64,000 nt of DNA from UBA2336 sp037443645 (GTDB taxonomy: Bacteria; Bacteroidota; Bacteroidia; Cytophagales; Cyclobacteriaceae): contig JBBINY010000001.1 of NCBI GenBank assembly GCA_037443645.1, positions 1 to 64,000 of the forward strand, in the 5' to 3' direction. The notes beneath the pieces were generated by a model. The model saw only the letters and a program-made list of their open reading frames with translations, had not been told where the DNA came from and ran no database searches. Within the stretch, counting starts at the first letter, position 1. Each line of letters starts with the position of its first letter. Made by a program: the position numbers and the translations under genes. Below are positions 7,888 through 17,097 of this stretch, piece after piece.

Positions 7888-8730
7888 TCAGTTGATGGGA
7901 ACATGCACGTGCCGTTCGGCATGGTAGGAAGACCGCACCAGCGGCCCGGACTCAACGTATTTCAGTCCGCGTTTTAACCCTTCTTCCTTATACATTTCAA
8001 ATGTCTCAGGATGAATGTATTCGGCTACTTCCAGGTGTAATTTGGTGGGCTGCAGGTATTGGCCCATTGTTAAAATCAACAATCCGTTCGCCACCAGGTC
8101 GTCCATCGCCTTAAAAACTTCTTCCCTGGTTTCGCCCACACCCAGCATAATACCTGATTTTGTACGCATGCCGGCTTCACGGATGCGTTTGATTTGTTCA
8201 AGACTTCGTTCATACCGGGCCTGCGGCCGCACCTTTCGGTAAAGGCGCTCAACGGTTTCCATGTTGTGGCTTACTACTTCCTGCCCGCCTTCAATCATCC
8301 GGTACAGGGCGTCCCAGTTTCCTTTGGTGTCGGGGATGAGGGTCTCTATCGTTGTTTCAGGACTTAGCTTCTTGGTTTCTACAACTGTTTGGTACCAGAT
8401 TTCTGCTCCGCGGTCTTTCAGTTCATCGCGGTTCACCGAAGTGATCACGGCATGCTTAACACCCATGGTTTTAATGGCCTCGGCTACTCTTCGCGGTTCT
8501 TCGGTATCGTATTCTGTTGGTCTGCCTGTTGCCACTGCACAAAACGTGCAACTGCGTGTGCAGATGTTTCCGAGGATCATGAAGGTAGCAGTGCCTGCAC
8601 CCCAACACTCGCCCATGTTCGGGCAATTGCCGCTTTCGCAGATGGTGTGTAGTTTATTCTCGTCCACCAGCCTGCGCACTTTTGCGTACTCAGGGCCCAC
8701 CGGCAGCTTTACCCGCAGCCAGTTGGGTTT
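7888..8730 (-). CDS. lipA: Lipoyl synthase (5' end missing in gap)
   Basis: Radical-SAM enzyme that inserts two sulfurs into protein-bound octanoate to make the lipoyl group needed by GcvH and 2-oxoacid dehydrogenases. Both clusters are readable: CESGNCPNMGEC for the auxiliary [4Fe-4S] and CTRSCTFC for the radical-SAM cluster; the C-terminal RSSYHAE supplies the serine ligand of the auxiliary cluster. 280 residues are present and the first readable ones are KPNWLRVKLP, so about 10-20 N-terminal residues are lost in the N run at 8731-8830. An open frame continuing through the N into gcvH is an artefact. Position between gcvH and gcvP is functionally apt. Confidence 0.93.
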   Translation of the reverse strand, partial: KPNWLRVKLPVGPEYAKVRRLVDENKLHTICESGNCPNMGECWGAGTATFMILGNICTRSCTFCAVATGRPTEYDTEEPRRVAEAIKTMGVKHAVITSVNRDELKDRGAEIWYQTVVETKKLSPETTIETLIPDTKGNWDALYRMIEGGQEVVSHNMETVERLYRKVRPQARYERSLEQIKRIREAGMRTKSGIMLGVGETREEVFKAMDDLVANGLLILTMGQYLQPTKLHLEVAEYIHPETFEMYKEEGLKRGLKYVESGPLVRSSYHAERHVHVPIN

Positions 8731-8830
8731 NNNNNNNNNNNNNNNNNNNNNNNNNNNNNNNNNNNNNNNNNNNNNNNNNNNNNNNNNNNNNNNNNNNNNN
8801 NNNNNNNNNNNNNNNNNNNNNNNNNNNNNN
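8731..8830. other. Assembly gap of 100 N
   Basis: Exactly 100 N, the conventional size for a gap of unknown length. It removes the last 8-10 codons of gcvH, the intergenic space and the first codons of lipA. The missing parts alone could fill roughly 100 bases, so no extra gene is required, but one cannot be excluded. Confidence 0.99.
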
Positions 8831-9180
8831 GCCGAGAGCAGGGAAGCCACATCGGCAGGGTTTTTCACTTCCACTTTCACCATCCAGCCTTCGCCATAGG
8901 GGTCGGCATTTACTTTTTCGGGACTTGCTTCCAGGCCTGGATTAACCTCCAGCACCTTACCGCTTACCGGCATAAACAGATCGGATACGGTTTTCACCGC
9001 TTCAACGGTTCCGAAAACATCATGTTGGTTTACATCCTGGCCTACCGTGGTAATGTCAACGTAAACGATGTCGCCCAGCTCGCCTTGTGCGAAATCGGTA
9101 ATGCCGATGGTTGCCGTAGTGCCGTTTAACTTAATCCACTCGTGGTCTTTGGTGTACTTTAAATCAGCAGGTATATTCAT
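8831..9180 (-). CDS. gcvH: Glycine cleavage H-protein (3' end missing in gap)
   Basis: Lipoyl-carrying shuttle protein of glycine cleavage. 116 residues are present, starting MNIPADLKYTKDHEW; complete homologues are about 125, so only the last 8-10 residues fall in the gap. The lipoylated lysine is in GTVEAVKTVSDL near residue 63, followed by the conserved PVSGKVLEVN. The gene is followed on the same strand by lipA, which makes its cofactor, and then gcvP, its partner. A perfect -7 element lies 19 bases upstream. sprA ends 63 bases before it on the same strand. Confidence 0.95.
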
Positions 9181-9198
9181 AGCATACTGTTAAAGTTT

Positions 9199-9206
9199 CA
9201 AAGTTA
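9199..9206 (-). promoter_or_regulatory. gcvH -7 element
   Basis: TAACTTTG on the minus strand matches TAnnTTTG exactly and sits in the 63-base space between sprA and gcvH, giving a predicted leader of about 12 bases. No good -33 match at 19-base spacing. Confidence 0.45.
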
Positions 9207-9243
9207 ATACAATTGCGTGAAGGCGGCAGGCGGAACTGAACAA

Positions 9244-12200
9244 TTATTGGGCGAGGCTGAACCGTACCTGGAAGCCGAAGCGGGTGGTGGCTCTACGGAA
9301 TGAATTGGAAACCAGGGGTTCGTTAACGGTGCGTTCAAAGTAGGCCTGTATGTTTAACTTCTGATTAACTACATAGCTGATGTTGGGCCGCAACTGAAAA
9401 TTAATGTTTCCGTTGGTCAGTACATTCAGGTCGTTGATCTTTCGCTGAATGGTGGATTGGTCAGTCACCGTAAGGTTAAGCCGGAAGGTCACATCGTTTT
9501 TCAACACTATGGTGCGCCCTTCTGATTTAAAAGGAAGTTTCATGTTGTTTTTGGTATAGCCTATTTCAACCGAAACATCTTTGGTGTTTACTTCGGTAAT
9601 CTGTGCATTCGAAATGTTCAGGGCCAGGTCGCGCTTGGTTTTGTATTCAGCACGTGCTGTTAGTCGCTTTTTGGTACGCAGGTTAATACCGATGAGCGGG
9701 GCGAATTGCTCGGAAATCATTACCTGGCTGATGATGTAAATGGGTATAATCTGGCCGCTGGCGTTGGGGTAGGAATAGATTCCGTTGTTATACTTTTCAA
9801 TCGGCACATTAATGCCAACGGTATCGATGCCCCCATACTGAAGGGAATTGGAATAATTCATAACCGAATAGGTGGCTGTGTAGCCATGCGAAATGGTGAT
9901 GGATTGAAATTTATCGCCAATGCTTTTTATTTTAGTGAGCCCGGTATAGTCGAAGCGCCAGTTGGGCAACGGGCTTTTCGGGAACGGACTGAGACTTACC
10001 TTGTTTACGTCCTTGCCTGTGTAAGCGGAAATGAAAGCGGGTATTACTACATCCTGACCGATGGTATCGTACTCGTTACCGGTTATAGCCTGGAAACGGT
10101 TGGTGATTTCATCCAGATTTTGTTCGAATTGTTTGAATGTGGAGGACACCAGGTCGTTGTTGTCGGAACGGAAGGTTGTTTTAATAGCGATGGTTGAGAT
10201 TTTGTAATTACCTGTTCGGCTCGGATTCAGCGAAACATAATCATTCATTATATTATCATAACGAAATATTTCCTGGTAGGCATCGGTTACATCCTTCTTG
10301 ATATCAAGCTGTATTTTTAAATCGGCTGACGGCTCAATGTTGGCACGCGCGCTCATGGCCCGGGTTACCGTCTGGGTGAAGGGTGCTGTTAATGAAGTAG
10401 AAGCGGTGAGCCATCCGTTTTGTGCCGATTTAAACCGGATGTCCGGATTCTGGCTACCAAAAATAAATCCCCAGCCAGGGGCGTTCCAATCCCTGTCCAT
10501 ACCCAGGAAACGCGGGGTCGGTTCGAACCCGGGAAGGATTGTTCCTTCAATAACAGAATACGTTCCGCTGACAGACCGCAGCGACATTAGTAAACGAAGG
10601 AAACCCTTCACCAACGGAGGTGTGGTTTTTGTTGTGTCGGGCTGAGCCGGCAACCGCGAAGGTGGTTTGGGTGGCGTGTTGATTTTTTTCAGAAACCCAA
10701 CCTTGTTGTACAACTTCACCAGGTCAAGACGTCCGGTAAGGGTTTGCTCCCGGTTGTTTTGAACGGTGTTTTTAAAATCCAGGCTGTCGGGCAAATCCTG
10801 CTCACCGGGTTTTACCTGGTCATCGGGTTTGTTAAATGGTCCGGCCTTCCAGTTGTAGTTTACCTGGTACCGGTAATCGGCACCAATCCAATCAGTAACC
10901 GGAAACTTATCGAGGGGCAAGGTGTAGTTGATGGCTATGCTTTGATCAAAATTTTTCATCCGGCCGAATCGCTTCAGGTTGGTCATAATGCTGTCGCGTT
11001 TTTCTTTGGTATCGATGTTTCCTTCAGGCTCGTCAATAATGGCGTTGGCACGTGCCGCATAGGTAAGTGACAGGTTTCGGGAGATATTCCATTGCAGGTT
11101 ATATAACCGGTTAAAAGTAAAGTACTTGAGGAAGTTAGGGTCGGAGTCTGACAGCGAGTTACGATAGATGGTGCGCGAGAAGGAACGGTCAAGGTCGGCA
11201 CGCACGGCAATGTTGGATGGCAGCAAACTCAGGTTAAAGTCTTTAACAAACTTCAGGTAAGGTGATTTGAGGCCTTCCGACTTTTTGAATGGCTCAATGC
11301 CGGCTCCTTTCGGAGCGAACCCATAGGCGATGGAGCCTCCGTAATCCTGTTTGAGGAAATCGGCAATGGTGAAATTTCTTCTGGTAATTTCACTATACCG
11401 GTAGCTGAATGAAAAGTTTTCGATATCCCACAAGTGCGATCGGGCATCGGGTCTCACTTTTGTTTTTCGCACGTTGGTAAAGTTAATCCCCCTGCGTTCT
11501 TCCTTGTCGCGGATGATGCTCAGGTAGGCATTGCGTTCGGCATCGCTTGAAAAAGATTGCAGGGCCGCATCAAGTCGCTGATCGGGGTTGGCCGGATCGT
11601 AATTGGGGTTGATGGTGGTGGTTTGATAACTGAGCAGGAGAGGGATAACGATGCCATGATTTCCGGGCAGCAACTTATCCACATTAATACTGGACGTGAT
11701 ATCGAACGCGGTGGTTTCTTCGCGGGTGCGTTCGCTTATTTTTGAACTTACGCCACCGAATCCGAAGGTAGTGTACCGCAATGAGGTGGAGACGATAGCA
11801 AAATCGGCAAGCTTTATGCCGAGGGCGGTATTCATGGCCCATCCGGCCGTACGGTCGAAATCGGTAAGCCTGAGTTCGTTGGCCCAGATGCATACCGAAT
11901 GCGATCGCTTGTCGGGTGAGCGCGGATTGCGCACACCAATCATGATGGTTCGCACGCTGCTCAGGTCAGGGCGGCCTACAATGCGGTAGCCGTGCCTGCC
12001 TTTTACGCGAGGTCCTTCCAGCGGATACGCCAGCGGCAACGGAAATTTTACCCGATCGCGCTCGGCTTTCAGTGCATACAGGGTATTTAATTCAAAATCA
12101 AATTCATTTTCCTCCGGCCAGATGGCGCGTGGATCGTTGGTGTTGGCGGGTTTGGTAATTTTTAATGGAAGTTCTACTTCATAATAGTTCTGGTCAAAGT

Positions 12201-15200
12201 CAGTACCCAGCCGCATGAATACACTCATGTCATCATCGTCCGATTCGCTGTTGGCATGCACAAACATTTTAATGCGCCCATAGTTGAAGAAGTCCATTTC
12301 CACGTTTTTGTAAATCGCGCGGGCGTCTCCGTTTTTCAGGTTATCGATGCACACCTGGATGGACTGTTCATTGAGTTGACGCGGTACAGAAGAGGTGTTG
12401 TCGCGGTCACGTTTGATTCCGGGGGGCACCACGTATGGCGATTTGTTGCCGCTTGGATCGGGCGCAGCATTTTCCTCAATGTTAACAACCGAAATCGTGA
12501 AGTTATCAAAGTCGGGTTCGCTGTCGGGCACAAGGCCTGACTCCTCCAGGCTGGCGAAGTACCTTCTCCACCGGCTGCCGATCATTCTGAAGTTGGCAAA
12601 GCGCAGCACCACGGGCTGTTGAAAACGGGAGAGTATCATGCGTGCATACCGAATGGACTTAAACCCTTCAATGTTTCCAAAACGCGCTTCAAAATTTCTT
12701 ACGGGTATCCGGATGAGGTACCAGGTAACCAGATCGGAGCTACCGGTTGCCGTGGTGGTAATTTTATCGACAATGTACTTTTTGCCGATTTCCAGTTTGC
12801 CGGGCTCCAGTTCGATGGAGTATTCGTAATATTCTTCCAGTTCGCTCAGGGTGTTATCGGCATTTAAATCTTCATTGTCGGGGTAGGGGTTTCCGAAGCG
12901 TGCGATATCGGTGTCACCGGTAATGGGAGTGTTGCCATCGGTACCGTTGAAATTTTTATACCGTTCAAGAATCTTTGCATTTTTTGTGTCCAGGCTGCTT
13001 CCAAAAAAATAAATGAAATTATCGGTAGACGGATCGGCCTGAAGGGCAGCCAGCGGATCAGGATTAAGCAGGGGCGCAGCATCCGTTAGAAAAGATTGAA
13101 ACTTAACAGGCTCCTGGTCATTCCGAACACCATCAAGACCTGCATCCTGATTGATCCTTGAGGTGTTCTCATTATCAAAAGCATTGGTTATATACTGCTG
13201 GTTGGTAACGTAGCCCCAGTTGTTTTCGGTTGCTTTGGTCAGGTCTCCGTCAGGCGGCAAGCCGTTTTCAAAAGCGTGCTTTCCATCGCGCATGATGTCT
13301 TCGCTTAGGCTGCCCAGGTGAAAAATAAGTTTACCCCCGGTGGTATTGAAGTCATTGAACTTTCCGTCAATGATCTTTCCGTTGTTGGTGTAATTGATGA
13401 AGGGGTCAAGCAGCCAGAATTCAACGTACTCAATGTTGGCTTTGTCAAAGTCAACCTCGGTTCGGATGGCCGTGGTGATGCCTGCCCACCGGTCGGCCGG
13501 GTTAGAAAAATCCCCGGTTGTCGGGTTAAGGTTTTGGGTGTCGTAATTAAAGGGTCCCCGTTCGGTGGGGTAATAGGCCACATCGAAAATGGTTTCGAAA
13601 AATTGTCCTTGTGTAAGGTTACGCAAGGGGAAGATTTCCTGAGGGCCAACGGCACGCACATAATGATTTTGTAAATCGGAACTTGAAATATTGGGCGGCT
13701 TAAATTGTCCTCCGTCCCGATAAAACTGATTATCTACAATATACCAGGCGAGTTTTGCCCGATTAAACCCGGCACGCACATCGTTCAAGGCTCCGTTGCT
13801 GGGATCAAACCGGTTGTCGGTTGTGCGCGGGGTTGCTGCCAACCTCCAACTGGCAGGATTCATCAGCGAGAAAGGGGTTGCTGTGTTTTCAAAATCATCA
13901 ATATACCCTGTGCCTTCCCCACCTACTTTGTTTGATGTGCCGGGTATTAATTGAGCAAATTCCCCACTCCAGTTTATGCTTGATTTCTCTTTGGTTTGAA
14001 TACCGGGAATGACATCTACCAGTTTGGTAAGTAGCCGGCTGTCTTTGCGTACGTTGAAGTCGAACCCGTATTGCAGGTTGCGGGCAGGCTCGGTGCCGAT
14101 CAGGTTACGGGATATCAGCGGCCGCTCGTTATAATAGAGGAGTGTTGAACCAAAATTGACGTCATCGTTTAGCTTGTAGTCGAATCGTGTGCCCAGCAGC
14201 GACCGGGTTTGAAAAGCAAACGGGTCGGCTTGTTCATACTGAATGCTGATGTTTTTGCCGGAATTCAGAATCGCATCGTTCAGGATCGTAACCCTTCCGA
14301 AGGTATAGTCAACGGTATAATCAATACCTTCCTGCAGTGGGGTTCCGCCAGCGTAAACCCGGACTGATCCCTGGGATACTCCGAACCCGGGAATAAGAAT
14401 TTCTTTAGATGAACCGGCTATGTAGGTGCCCTTCATAAAGAATTTATTCATGGTGGTTAACAATTCTGCATCGGCTTTGGTGGTGCGGTAAAGGGTGTCG
14501 TATACGTATTTATTAATGAGGAAGGCTTCCTGGGGTTCGCCAACGAAGGCTTTGCGCAAGGCTGTGTTAAACGGCTCCACAAACGGGAAGATGATCAGCC
14601 CGTTTTGAACATTGATGGTGAGCTCTTCTACAAAGTCGAAATTCCCATCGCGTTGAAGGTCATTTACCGGGTTGAGCCGGTCGAGCCCGAAAATTTCAAT
14701 CAGTTGGCGGTTGCGAACCGAAACCCCTTCCTGAAGCTGTGGGTTGTCAATACCGGTTCGGTCATCGCGGTATATTATCCGCAATTGAAACCCTTCACGC
14801 GAGAGCTGCGAAACGTTGAGGGCGTAAATGTTTTTCATCATAAGGTCCCACGTGGGGATGATTTGCTGTTGGGCGTCACGGATGGCAATTTTCCGGGGCC
14901 TCAGTAATTTCAGAAACAGCACTTCATTGTCGGGACGGCTTGCATAGTCTTCGGTAAGTTCGCCCACTTTGTAGGTGCGTCCATTGTAGGTGTATTCAAA
15001 AGCAACAGCCAGCGCCTCATCATTCTGGAGTTTGCGTGTTAAGGTAATATAGCCGAGTTGCTTATGAAATGTGTATTCGGTAGGGTTAAGTTTTCGGGCA
15101 CTCGTAATTTTTTCATAGTCTGTTCCATTAACAAGTCCTCCCGGGCCATACAATACATTACTCAGAATGTTATTGATGTTTTCGGAATTCCGGTCTGTAC

Positions 15201-16419
15201 CCGACAGGCTGAAAACCTGGTTCAAGTCGTTAGCTGTGTTTACCGTTGGGCCCGGTACCCGTGCCTGCACGTTGGAATTGTACACGCGCGAACCTTCTCC
15301 AAGGTCCATAAGGCCTACAATGTTGCGCAGAGTTTGTGTGTCGTTGTTTCTGTTGAGGAGGTATACTTCAACACGTGTGATGTTAACACCCGAGTAGATT
15401 TGCGGAGGATTTTTCAGCCAGGCTTCATAATTGTCGCGAAAGAAGTGGCTGAGAAAAAAGTTTCGGTTCTCATCGTAGTTGGAAGCGATGATTTCGAAGG
15501 GCCGGCCCTGGCCCTGGTTGCCCCCCGGAATATCAATGGAAGACACTTTGCCCCGCTGGGTTGAGGCAATTGAAGTAACGAACAATTTACCAAACTGCAT
15601 TTGTGTTTTTATGCCAAACAGGTTTTGTGATCCGTGAATGAGAGAGTTATTCAAGGGCAGGCTTACGTTACCAATCTCCAGTTTTTTCAGAATGTCTTCT
15701 TTGAATCCGGTATACTCTACTTTCATGTTGTTTTGAAAGTCGAACGAGTTATTGTTGTCGAAGTTAGCATTGACGGCAAGCTTTTCGCCCACCTTACCGA
15801 TAACACTCATGTTGATTTGCTGATCGAACTCAAAGCCGCCATTGCGTTGCTGCCGGATCGGGATGTTAGGGTTGTTGATGCGCTGGAAAGAGGCGCCAAA
15901 ATCGAGCGTAACAAAACCACGAGGCACAAGCTCCACGTAACTGCCTCCAAAGATCCGGTCGAGCACCGGGCTGATGAATATTTTAGGCACGAATCCCCTG
16001 CCGCTCACGGGACTTTCGCCATCCTGGCTTCGTGATTTTCCCTGCCAGTACCCCTTTAGCATCTGCCGTTCCTGGTACGCGTTAAACTCATCGAACGAGA
16101 TGGTTGTAACCGGCCGGTAATTCAGTTCACCAATTTTCTCGTATATGGTATAGTTGAGGCTGGAATCCAGTTCGATGTTGTAGTTCAGTTTTGTAGGATC
16201 TTTTAAGAAGAGCGGTGATGCGGTGGAGGTGTTGGAGAACGGGTCGCCATACCGGTCATGCAACCGGAAGGTAGGTCTTCGGCTCGGCAGATAACTTTGC
16301 TTGGTGGTGTCGGTTGCGGGTTGCTGCTGAAGGTAACTTTCAGCCTGGACATCGGGGGTAAGGATGCCCGTCCAAAGCATGGTCAACGCAAAGACAATGA
16401 GTAGCTTCAATCGGTTCAA
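9244..16419 (-). CDS. sprA: Type 9 secretion translocon protein SprA (Sov)
   Basis: A 2391-residue outer-membrane protein, the giant beta-barrel that forms the translocon of the Bacteroidota type 9 secretion system, first known from gliding motility (SprA) and gingipain secretion (Sov). It begins with a signal peptide (MNRLKLLIVFALTMLWTG, cut near VQAES) and ends in repeated amphipathic strands with a terminal FQVRFSLAQ. The length matches the family (about 2300-2500). The start is TTG at 16419, with the first ATG only at residue 14, which would remove the basic N-region; no upstream ATG or GTG is in frame. It is 14 bases downstream of ruvA and upstream of gcvH. Presence implies secreted C-terminal-domain proteins, and possibly gliding, elsewhere in the genome. 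Confidence 0.96.
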   Translation of the reverse strand: MNRLKLLIVFALTMLWTGILTPDVQAESYLQQQPATDTTKQSYLPSRRPTFRLHDRYGDPFSNTSTASPLFLKDPTKLNYNIELDSSLNYTIYEKIGELNYRPVTTISFDEFNAYQERQMLKGYWQGKSRSQDGESPVSGRGFVPKIFISPVLDRIFGGSYVELVPRGFVTLDFGASFQRINNPNIPIRQQRNGGFEFDQQINMSVIGKVGEKLAVNANFDNNNSFDFQNNMKVEYTGFKEDILKKLEIGNVSLPLNNSLIHGSQNLFGIKTQMQFGKLFVTSIASTQRGKVSSIDIPGGNQGQGRPFEIIASNYDENRNFFLSHFFRDNYEAWLKNPPQIYSGVNITRVEVYLLNRNNDTQTLRNIVGLMDLGEGSRVYNSNVQARVPGPTVNTANDLNQVFSLSGTDRNSENINNILSNVLYGPGGLVNGTDYEKITSARKLNPTEYTFHKQLGYITLTRKLQNDEALAVAFEYTYNGRTYKVGELTEDYASRPDNEVLFLKLLRPRKIAIRDAQQQIIPTWDLMMKNIYALNVSQLSREGFQLRIIYRDDRTGIDNPQLQEGVSVRNRQLIEIFGLDRLNPVNDLQRDGNFDFVEELTINVQNGLIIFPFVEPFNTALRKAFVGEPQEAFLINKYVYDTLYRTTKADAELLTTMNKFFMKGTYIAGSSKEILIPGFGVSQGSVRVYAGGTPLQEGIDYTVDYTFGRVTILNDAILNSGKNISIQYEQADPFAFQTRSLLGTRFDYKLNDDVNFGSTLLYYNERPLISRNLIGTEPARNLQYGFDFNVRKDSRLLTKLVDVIPGIQTKEKSSINWSGEFAQLIPGTSNKVGGEGTGYIDDFENTATPFSLMNPASWRLAATPRTTDNRFDPSNGALNDVRAGFNRAKLAWYIVDNQFYRDGGQFKPPNISSSDLQNHYVRAVGPQEIFPLRNLTQGQFFETIFDVAYYPTERGPFNYDTQNLNPTTGDFSNPADRWAGITTAIRTEVDFDKANIEYVEFWLLDPFINYTNNGKIIDGKFNDFNTTGGKLIFHLGSLSEDIMRDGKHAFENGLPPDGDLTKATENNWGYVTNQQYITNAFDNENTSRINQDAGLDGVRNDQEPVKFQSFLTDAAPLLNPDPLAALQADPSTDNFIYFFGSSLDTKNAKILERYKNFNGTDGNTPITGDTDIARFGNPYPDNEDLNADNTLSELEEYYEYSIELEPGKLEIGKKYIVDKITTTATGSSDLVTWYLIRIPVRNFEARFGNIEGFKSIRYARMILSRFQQPVVLRFANFRMIGSRWRRYFASLEESGLVPDSEPDFDNFTISVVNIEENAAPDPSGNKSPYVVPPGIKRDRDNTSSVPRQLNEQSIQVCIDNLKNGDARAIYKNVEMDFFNYGRIKMFVHANSESDDDDMSVFMRLGTDFDQNYYEVELPLKITKPANTNDPRAIWPEENEFDFELNTLYALKAERDRVKFPLPLAYPLEGPRVKGRHGYRIVGRPDLSSVRTIMIGVRNPRSPDKRSHSVCIWANELRLTDFDRTAGWAMNTALGIKLADFAIVSTSLRYTTFGFGGVSSKISERTREETTAFDITSSINVDKLLPGNHGIVIPLLLSYQTTTINPNYDPANPDQRLDAALQSFSSDAERNAYLSIIRDKEERRGINFTNVRKTKVRPDARSHLWDIENFSFSYRYSEITRRNFTIADFLKQDYGGSIAYGFAPKGAGIEPFKKSEGLKSPYLKFVKDFNLSLLPSNIAVRADLDRSFSRTIYRNSLSDSDPNFLKYFTFNRLYNLQWNISRNLSLTYAARANAIIDEPEGNIDTKEKRDSIMTNLKRFGRMKNFDQSIAINYTLPLDKFPVTDWIGADYRYQVNYNWKAGPFNKPDDQVKPGEQDLPDSLDFKNTVQNNREQTLTGRLDLVKLYNKVGFLKKINTPPKPPSRLPAQPDTTKTTPPLVKGFLRLLMSLRSVSGTYSVIEGTILPGFEPTPRFLGMDRDWNAPGWGFIFGSQNPDIRFKSAQNGWLTASTSLTAPFTQTVTRAMSARANIEPSADLKIQLDIKKDVTDAYQEIFRYDNIMNDYVSLNPSRTGNYKISTIAIKTTFRSDNNDLVSSTFKQFEQNLDEITNRFQAITGNEYDTIGQDVVIPAFISAYTGKDVNKVSLSPFPKSPLPNWRFDYTGLTKIKSIGDKFQSITISHGYTATYSVMNYSNSLQYGGIDTVGINVPIEKYNNGIYSYPNASGQIIPIYIISQVMISEQFAPLIGINLRTKKRLTARAEYKTKRDLALNISNAQITEVNTKDVSVEIGYTKNNMKLPFKSEGRTIVLKNDVTFRLNLTVTDQSTIQRKINDLNVLTNGNINFQLRPNISYVVNQKLNIQAYFERTVNEPLVSNSFRRATTRFGFQVRFSLAQ

Positions 16420-16433
16420 GGTCTGGCTGTGAC

Positions 16434-17027
16434 TCAGGCATTTTTCAGTGCCTGCTTCACTAAATCCTCCAAAGTAATCGTATTTCCTGATTTTTTCAGG
16501 ACGCTATCCACACTTTTCTCAGCCGCACTTCGGGTTATACCTAAGGTGATTAAAGCTGTTAACGCTTCATTGCGTAATGTATTGTGTTGTATGCCGGAAT
16601 TCTGCACAAGGGTATCCTCATGGTAGTCTTTCCTGACCTTATCTTTTAATTCGATGATTACCCGCTGCGCTGTTTTTCCGCCTATGCCTTTTATCCGTTG
16701 TAAGGCCACCACATCCTCGCGGGCTATTGCGTGCCGCAGTTCATCGGCCGACATGTAGGAGAGCATAACAATTGCTGTACTCGGGCCGATTCCATTGACT
16801 GATATCAGGTGCTGGAATAACTTTCGTTCAGCCTCTGTGCTGAAGCCAAAAAGCAGGTGCGCATCCTCGCGAATGGCAAGGTGGGTATAGATCATGGCGT
16901 TCTCCTGATCTTTTATTCCACTGAATGTTTGGAGCGATATGGTTACATGATATCCCACACCGTTCACCTCGATGATAATGTGCGTTGGGTCTTTTTGGAT
17001 TAACTTTCCTTTGAGGAATGAGATCAT
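16434..17027 (-). CDS. ruvA: Holliday junction DNA helicase subunit RuvA
   Basis: Tetrameric junction-binding subunit of the RuvAB branch-migration complex. The 197 residues show the expected order: OB-fold domain (MISFLKGKLIQKDPTHIIIE to about 63), tandem helix-hairpin-helix region (ISVNGIGPSTAIVML and LQRIKGIGGKTAQRVIIELK, about 70-125), a flexible linker, and a C-terminal three-helix domain that contacts RuvB (about 150-197). The start ATG 17027 fits the conserved N-terminus. It is followed 14 bases later by sprA, a linkage I recall from other Bacteroidota. Confidence 0.96.
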   Translation of the reverse strand: MISFLKGKLIQKDPTHIIIEVNGVGYHVTISLQTFSGIKDQENAMIYTHLAIREDAHLLFGFSTEAERKLFQHLISVNGIGPSTAIVMLSYMSADELRHAIAREDVVALQRIKGIGGKTAQRVIIELKDKVRKDYHEDTLVQNSGIQHNTLRNEALTALITLGITRSAAEKSVDSVLKKSGNTITLEDLVKQALKNA

Positions 17028-17048
17028 GAGGGGTGATTTAGGTTTTAG

Positions 17049-17095
17049 ATTTTAGATTGACGATTTACGATTGTCTACAATCAACAATCTAAAAT
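17049..17095. repeat. Inverted repeat between maeB and ruvA
   Basis: ATTTTAGATTG (17049-17059) and CAATCTAAAAT (17085-17095) form a perfect 11-bp stem around a loop that has its own short GATTGT/ACAATC pair. It lies 3' of the malic enzyme gene and before ruvA. AT-rich TTTAGATT-type repeats are frequent between Bacteroidota genes; it may act as a terminator or mRNA-end stabiliser. Confidence 0.55.
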
Positions 17096-17097
17096 TC

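Noticed and set aside
7888..9180. Single 430-codon gene joining GcvH and LipA
   Set aside because: The frame passes through 34 undetermined codons of the N gap; the two halves are complete, different families.
9706..16035. Several plus-strand ORFs opposite sprA
   Set aside because: They are shadows of the long minus-strand gene, with no start signals and no family likeness.
17049..17095. CRISPR or tandem repeat
   Set aside because: It is one inverted repeat with no spacers; no array was found anywhere in the window.
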